Source: Phoronis australis
Taxonomy: Eukaryota; Phoronida; Phoronidae
Direction: 5' to 3'
Length of the DNA stretch: 64,000 nt
NCBI GenBank assembly: GCA_002633005.1
Contig: NMRA01000292.1
Span: forward strand, 135,439 to 199,438
Below are positions 58,907 to 64,000 of this stretch, one piece after another. The notes below the pieces were generated by a model that saw only the letters and a list, made by a program, of their open reading frames with translations, ran no database searches and was not told where the DNA came from. The first letter of the stretch is position 1; every line of letters begins with the position of its first letter. The translations under genes were made by a program, and so were the position numbers.

Positions 58907-60138
58907 GCCCGGTCTCCAATCTCCATACTCAGACTCAGACTCATACTCTCCCGAAAATGTCTTAAGAAATTTGTAACAGCTTATCACATCAAAGAACCCC
59001 CGTTCTCTCTTGCTAATTTAGTCTTGACGTAGAACCCATTGCTGTTTAGGCCTACGCTGACGTCAAAATTTTGATACTGTATCTTCGTATTTTACCGGGA
59101 TGTATCAAGTTAGCTGACATTTGGCACGTGAGTTAAATCACTATATACAGGCATTCAGAGTTCATCACTGAACGGGACGAGACGTCTACGGTACCAGGAA
59201 TAGATAACCAGGACCTGGTTATCTCTTCCTGACGGTACTTATAAATCGGCTAACAAAATTTGGAATGCCATTCGAGGATTGAGGAATTATAGATGACTAA
59301 ACTATGATGTGAAATGCACCTGACAGGGAAGCAAACAGTTTTTAACTTTCCTCGCCTCCTCGTCTTTCGAAAATTCTACAAACCGTAGGCACACCTACTG
59401 AAATAAGGGCAGCACAAACTTCTCACACGACTTTTCCCACAACTGCTTTCGACACATGTAACAACTCGACGACAAGTGATTAGAATGCACCTGTTGCCAG
59501 GAATTGAGTTTATAAATTGGCGATGATGACATGCAGTGACTCAGACAGAGGGTTAATAAGGTGAAGAATAAGAAGATTTAAAATGGAAACTATTATCTCT
59601 GAACTGAAATTGACGCACTGAAATGTAGTAAGAGGACTTATTTGTTTTATGTGTCTCTCGGTGTCCTTTCGATATTTTGTTCTCTCGCTCGTATTTATTT
59701 TCGAGAACAATTTCAAGCACACTGCCAGACCAAACTTGAAATTTGGAGCATATACTCAGAATTTTACTCAAAATCGTACACGAAATATAGATGAGATACG
59801 CTTCAGTTCGAGTATACTCGAAAATTGAGTATGTGCTCGAAATTTCGAGTACAGATTTTTCGAGTATGACATTGAATACACCAAAGCTGAGTCTGTACTC
59901 GAGTTGAGTATGAAGTGTGAGTTTGAGTATGAAGTGTGAGTCTGAGTATGATTCGAGTCTGAGTAAGGAGATTGGAGACCGGGCGTGCGTTCAGTAGACG
60001 CTAGGACCTATGCTAGGACCAAGCTAAAACGTAGTCAAAGTCACGTGTTCTCATTTAAAATGCACGGCAATATCTCACGTAATCTCGCGAAGTCTTGCTT
60101 TTTAGCGAGGTCCTAGCGTTACTGAACGGGAGGCGGGC
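58907..60138. mobile_element. TIR element with GCCCGGTCTCC ends, host of a nested MITE
   Basis: The left end is GCCCGGTCTCCAATCTCC then ATACTCAGACTC. The right end is its reverse complement with one change, interrupted by the 150-bp MITE at 59984-60133. Flanking CTAGG (58902-58906 and 60139-60143) is a candidate 5-bp duplication; a 3-bp TAG is the alternative. Subterminal GAGTCTGAGTATGA-like repeats sit inside both ends. No transposase. Confidence 0.75.
59984..60133 (-). mobile_element. 150-bp MITE, copy A, nested
   Basis: The TIRs begin CGTGCGTTCAGTAGACGC on one side and CCTCCCGTTCAGTAACGC on the other. A 4-bp CGGG duplication flanks it (59980-59983 and 60134-60137). It is inserted in the right terminus of the element at 58907-60138 and matches copy B at 63691 in inverted orientation. 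Confidence 0.92.
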
Positions 60139-60150
60139 CTAGGTTTTTAC

Positions 60151-61248
60151 ACAGGCGCTTGGGTTTATCGCAAATAACGTCACAATATATGTATAAGAAA
60201 ATATAAAGGTTGGACACTCGAAATCTGTTTGCTCAGAATTTTCTACTCAAATGTGCATGGAACTCCACGAAACTAGCATCGGACAACTCTTAGAATACCT
60301 TCTCTCATTTGATCTCTTCAAAATGCCTTCGAGTGGTGATTTGGCGACAAAAATGCCAAAAGAATGCCAAAATCAGAAATTCAAGGACCTGATTCTGTGA
60401 TGTCATGGCAGACGGTCTTCGCACATCCGGGTTTGTGACCGACGCTCCCGAGCTAAATTCGCCGTCAATCCATCGACTACTTGATCATGAGAACCAGAGA
60501 GCACTTTATTGCCAAATAAATGTAATTACTCACATATTTGTGTCAAATATAAATTATCCTGATACTGTATTGATATGCGAAGTTTTTTGTGTACTGTGAT
60601 TTCTTATGAAGGTTTTATTTTTGGCCAAAACCATTGAGTTAACTCGTCGGCCACGCGCATTGTAATACTTGCACGGGTAACGGGCTGCGTTTCCTGGCCG
60701 AGTGTGTGTTGTGCTTCAATCAAAAAAGTGCGTGATGTCAAGATGAGAAACAAGATACGCCAGTTTATGCAATAAAATTCTAAGTTAAGGGCTAAAATGA
60801 GCCGTCAGTGGAATAAAGTTACAAATAATCATTAAAGTACTAACTTTAACATTCTCAATTAGTTGAGTTTTGGATTAGAGTTATTGAATTTGAAATATAG
60901 GTTGCTTGCTCAAACTTGAAGTTTCACCTACGTCAGGCGTACAAGTTGAAGCACAACAGAAATCCGCCATGTTTACTATTTCAGGTCCTTGAATTCAGAG
61001 TTTTGAGATTGTTTTTGAAATTCCATCGCCAATTCACCACTCACGAAGACAGTTAATGGGATCTAGGAAAGATAAGGCTTCGAAGGTTTATGCAACACCA
61101 GACTGAGGGAGGTGCACGCAGATTTTATTTGGATTTTGGACGGTTGAAGTTGGGAGCCTCGGCTAAACAGATTTCGAGTGTCCAACCTTTATATTTTCTT
61201 ATATATATTATAGAGTGACGTCATTTGCGATAAACCCAAGCGCCTGTG
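60151..61248. mobile_element. 1.1-kb fold-back element with about 260-bp arms
   Basis: The arms 60151-60410 and about 60965-61248 are reverse complements. They start ACAGGCGCTTGGGTTTATCG and share TATAAAGGTTGGACACTCG and ATTCAAGGACCTGA. GGTTTTTAC flanks it (60142-60150 and 61249-61257), a 9-bp duplication (8 bp if one G is element). The centre has no transposase. Confidence 0.85.
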
Positions 61249-61376
61249 GGTTTTTACAAGTGAACCGGAAGTGGTACGTTCACTCGGTTCACTGCAGTCT
61301 GCAAAACGGGCTTTGAGCCTCTGAGTGAATTTCTAATTCTACAAGGTTATATCAAGTGACCCAATCGAACGTTTCG

Positions 61377-61515
61377 TACAAACTTTACCTTCAAAGTCCG
61401 TGGTCTTTATATTACACGAACTCGTAGCAACAACGAGACCAAGGGCAAGACTTATGAGCTTTCCAAACCTACGTGTTTAAACCTGTCACATCTCCCGCCA
61501 TACCTACCGGAAGTG
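61377..61515 (-). promoter_or_regulatory. Candidate FANCJ promoter and noncoding first exon
   Basis: The start-codon exon has a splice acceptor only 5 nt before ATG, so a noncoding exon must lie upstream. A strong minus-strand donor, TTTGAAG|GTAAAG, ends such an exon at 61390. An ETS/GABPA-type site CCGGAAGTG lies at 61507-61515 and another at 61265-61273. Such sites are common in TATA-less housekeeping promoters. This is inferred from motifs only. Confidence 0.35.
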
Positions 61516-63686
61516 TTTTTAATTCTATCGTAAGGGGACGCTGTGTACACTTGACGTCAGAAAATTTACATACGACTTTTGTGGTCAGGTCATCTCTGCC
61601 CTTTCTTGTTCAGTCGTCTACTTTTTCAGCCGAGTGGTCACTTAATGTTCAACCAATAAACTTAATTTATGATAAATCATTTAAACGTGCCGTAAATTTC
61701 AAAGTCTGACTTTTGAGTTATGGCAAAACACGACTGAGCGAGTTAGTGCCTTGAAACCGCCCAGAGTCAGAGAGCTTTGATAGTGTGACCGTGGCGCGCC
61801 CTACCTTTGTGAATTATATAGAGTTTAACTTACAGTTTTGCGCAATTTTATTAATTGACTCTTCTAATAGGGGTGTTTCATTACGTCACTCATGTCATGG
61901 ACTCACCCTCACGTGCATTCGTTTACTTATAAAAAGCCGCGCACAAGCAGTTTTCAGTGGCGGACTGTCTGGGGTTTGAAACCCGCTCCAGTCCAATCTG
62001 GCAAGTGAGTGACCGTCTCGTAAGTCTCCTATGTAGTTTCGTCTAAAAGTTTTAAAGTTGCTTAATACTGAGTTTTTGACGGATAAATTCCTTCTCATAA
62101 CCTCTGTTTGTAATTTTCGACAACATCAATAAATAAGAATATATTTTTAATCAATTCAAATCTTCTTTACTCCTGGTTTGTAAACTATCCATACTTCAAA
62201 CTGAGCATCCGTCACTGAGGTCGACACCGGCGGTCATCCACGACACACTAAAACACAACGCTGCATATAACACCACCGCTACAATATTTTCACTTTCAGC
62301 TGTCATAATTACGCTGGTGTTGAGATTTAACTGTCGGATATTCGGTGCGAAGTTTGTACTTATACCCCATATGCGACAGCGTAAAAATGGGGGCTCGTTT
62401 GGGGTATCTGATACCGTAGTGTGGACCGACCTTTTACACTGAAGAAAAATGACGAGTTCAGCCTGAGAGTTGTGACAAGTTTCGGTGCAACTAGTTCGCC
62501 GGCGAATTTTGGTAGTTCCTGCCGTTTTAGTGGAGTTTTGTCTCGTTTCTCATCGGACTTTTTGCCCATTTTCCCAATCGGGGGCTCCGCGTTCGAGCCG
62601 GCCTCTGAATTAAGGCTTAGTGAGTCAAAAAAAAAAATTCGACTAGCGTAGCCTCTTTTGCGCGGCGGCACCGTAACGCCGACTAAAACATATGGCTGCC
62701 GTGACAACTAGAAGCCCATGCCTTTTAAGCCGGGTCCCTGGCGCAGACTCTTTTCTGAGTATGACCCCTTTTGTTCAACACGTTTCATGCTTAAACGAAA
62801 ACCTTTCCGTTTTCCAAGTCATTGTGGACTTGCAACGAACCCGGCAGTGTTACAGCTAGGTTCATCAAGTGTGTGCCTGCGCATGCTGTACTCGGCTATC
62901 CTTAGTTTTCAAACCGATCGAGTCCAGTGGCGGATCTACGTTTTCAGCAAGGGGGGGTTTAGGATTCCCGCCAAGGTCGAATTCTAGGCGCGTGGCGCGG
63001 AGCGGGGGGAGATCGGCAGGGGGGTTTCCCCTCCCGTGTAAGATATTTTTTTGTTTTTGTAGCCAATAGTGAAATTTCCATGCATCCTGGTAATGTTTCT
63101 GGCACTTAACATGTCTCTGGAGTTTTTCTTAAGTTAATTAAAAACCCTTCTCGATTTCGTCACATGAACTTGGCTCATAAGTATTGTGAAACCATATTGT
63201 GCACATCTGGGTATGAGTCACGCCACCAGCAAAAATTTTTGTTGGAAAATCTGCTTACACACACGTTTTTTAGCATACGAAAAGTCGTATACAAAAAAGT
63301 GTGGTGTGTATACAGGGGTTTAGACAATTTCCAAATATTCAAGAGCATAATTAAGGAGCACCGACGGGGCGTAAAAACTTGAATATCAGATGATCGCGTA
63401 ACAGTAGCCTCAAGTTGTTTAAGAACGAAGACCTGTACTGTTCGTCCGGAAATAAACATGTGTTCTGTCTCGTTACGAGAAAAACTGGCCGGTGCTCTCA
63501 ACTCATAGTCTATTATCAAAAGCGACAATAAATAATTAGGTATCACTTTATTAAGCTGAATCACGTTGACAACAATTGAAAAACGTCAAATCTATCAGGA
63601 AACAAATCATCTGAAAACAGTTTCACGAAACCAAAACATCCTGTGCACAGTGGTGAAAAGATACCCTGGACTAGTTTGCAGAGGGA
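61516..63686. other. Upstream intergenic DNA, no assigned gene
   Basis: The stretch is more GC-rich around 62480-62640. On the minus strand an ORF with ATG at 62569 (MGKKSDEKRDKTPLKRQE, down to 62360) is basic and unrecognised. It could be the first exon of another gene or chance. A CAGTGGCGGATC motif at 62925-62936 followed by a G-run looks like a hAT terminus, but I cannot find its partner. Confidence 0.35.
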
Positions 63687-63690
63687 CCAG

Positions 63691-63840
63691 CCTCCCGTTC
63701 AGTAACGCTAGGACCTCGCTAAAAAGCAAGACTTCGCGAGATTACGTGAGATATTGCCGTGTATCTTAAATGAGAACACGTGACTTTAATTTGGTTTTAG
63801 CTAGGTCCTAGCGTAGGTCCTAGCGTCTACTGAACGCACG
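63691..63840 (+). mobile_element. 150-bp MITE, copy B
   Basis: The TIRs CCTCCCGTTCAGTAACGC and CGTGCGTTCAGTAGACGC (reverse complement) bound exactly 150 bp, with CCAG duplicated on both sides (63687-63690 and 63841-63844). It differs from inverted copy A at about 8 of 150 sites. Confidence 0.93.
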
Positions 63841-64000
63841 CCAGATGTACACTGAGAGTACACAAAAAGCTGACCTGGTCCGTCACGAGACCAAGAGTAC
63901 ACCTGTGCTTATTATCCCTATAAAAATAGACGATCTGTCGCGGGACCAAACAGTACTGGCTGAGATAAATAGTTTTACAAAGCACACTTTGGTAAAAAAA

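Larger units (their letters stand above)
57240..61376 (-). other. Presumed first intron of FANCJ, full of DNA transposons
   Basis: There is no conserved exon between the start-codon exon and the candidate noncoding exon at 61390. It holds four TIR elements (58139-58656, 58907-60138, 59984-60133 and 60151-61248), which fill most of 58131-61257. Between 57240 and 58130 I see nothing I can name. Confidence 0.5.

Noticed and set aside
62360-62707. 115-codon minus-strand ORF in a GC-rich stretch
   Set aside because: It is also open on the plus strand, with no known family and no clear splice partner; mentioned only as a possible first exon.
1-64000. CRISPR arrays, bacterial operons or a prophage
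   Set aside because: The tandem repeats have no spacers, and the genes are spliced animal genes.

Overview
The window is from an animal nuclear genome. It is AT-rich and made of many short, well-conserved exons split by GT-AG introns of 0.1 to 5 kb, with microsatellites, minisatellites and many short DNA-transposon and retroelement copies. The two protein genes are animal-type strawberry notch and FANCJ/BRIP1. With a GalEa/CoMol-like copia element and an initiator tRNA whose T-stem differs from the human one, this suggests an invertebrate, probably marine. The sequence alone does not fix the phylum.

Layout. (1) 1..22858, + strand: the 3' part of a strawberry notch (SBNO) gene. 22 exons encode the last 1034 residues, from the DECH box to the stop; the upstream exons lie outside the window. 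The summed coding length is an exact multiple of three. An initiator tRNA-Met gene sits in the large intron 10780..16032. (2) 22859..about 25130: a long SBNO 3' UTR holding a 288-bp fold-back element. (3) 25131..26229: the gap between two convergent genes. (4) 27674..57234, - strand: a complete FANCJ (BRIP1) helicase. 27 coding exons encode 1465 residues, with Walker A, all four Fe-S cysteines, DEAH and motif VI, a long disordered tail, and a C-terminal CxxC...CxxC module absent from human BRIP1. A candidate noncoding first exon and promoter lie near 61390..61520. (5) 58131..61257: a cluster of four terminal-inverted-repeat elements, one nested in another, with readable target-site duplications. 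(6) 61520..64000: upstream DNA with no gene I can assign and a second copy of one of the small elements.

Mobile DNA is the main accessory content. FANCJ intron 19 carries a young, internally deleted Ty1/copia LTR retrotransposon (39006..41267; 232-bp LTRs differing at one base, 5-bp TSD). Its primer-binding site is complementary over 18 nt to the initiator tRNA encoded in the same window. Other introns hold a LINE 3' fragment, two kinds of tRNA-derived SINE, several MITEs and about ten tandem repeats. One of these, a 31-bp array, carries the SBNO exon-7 splice acceptor in every unit.

The two genes have separate roles: SBNO is a nuclear helicase-like co-regulator and FANCJ a DNA-repair helicase. 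Nothing here shows a functional link beyond their tail-to-tail arrangement. I found no new multi-gene system. The most unusual items are the acceptor-bearing minisatellite, the FANCJ C-terminal zinc-type module, the tRNA/PBS match and the nested transposon cluster.
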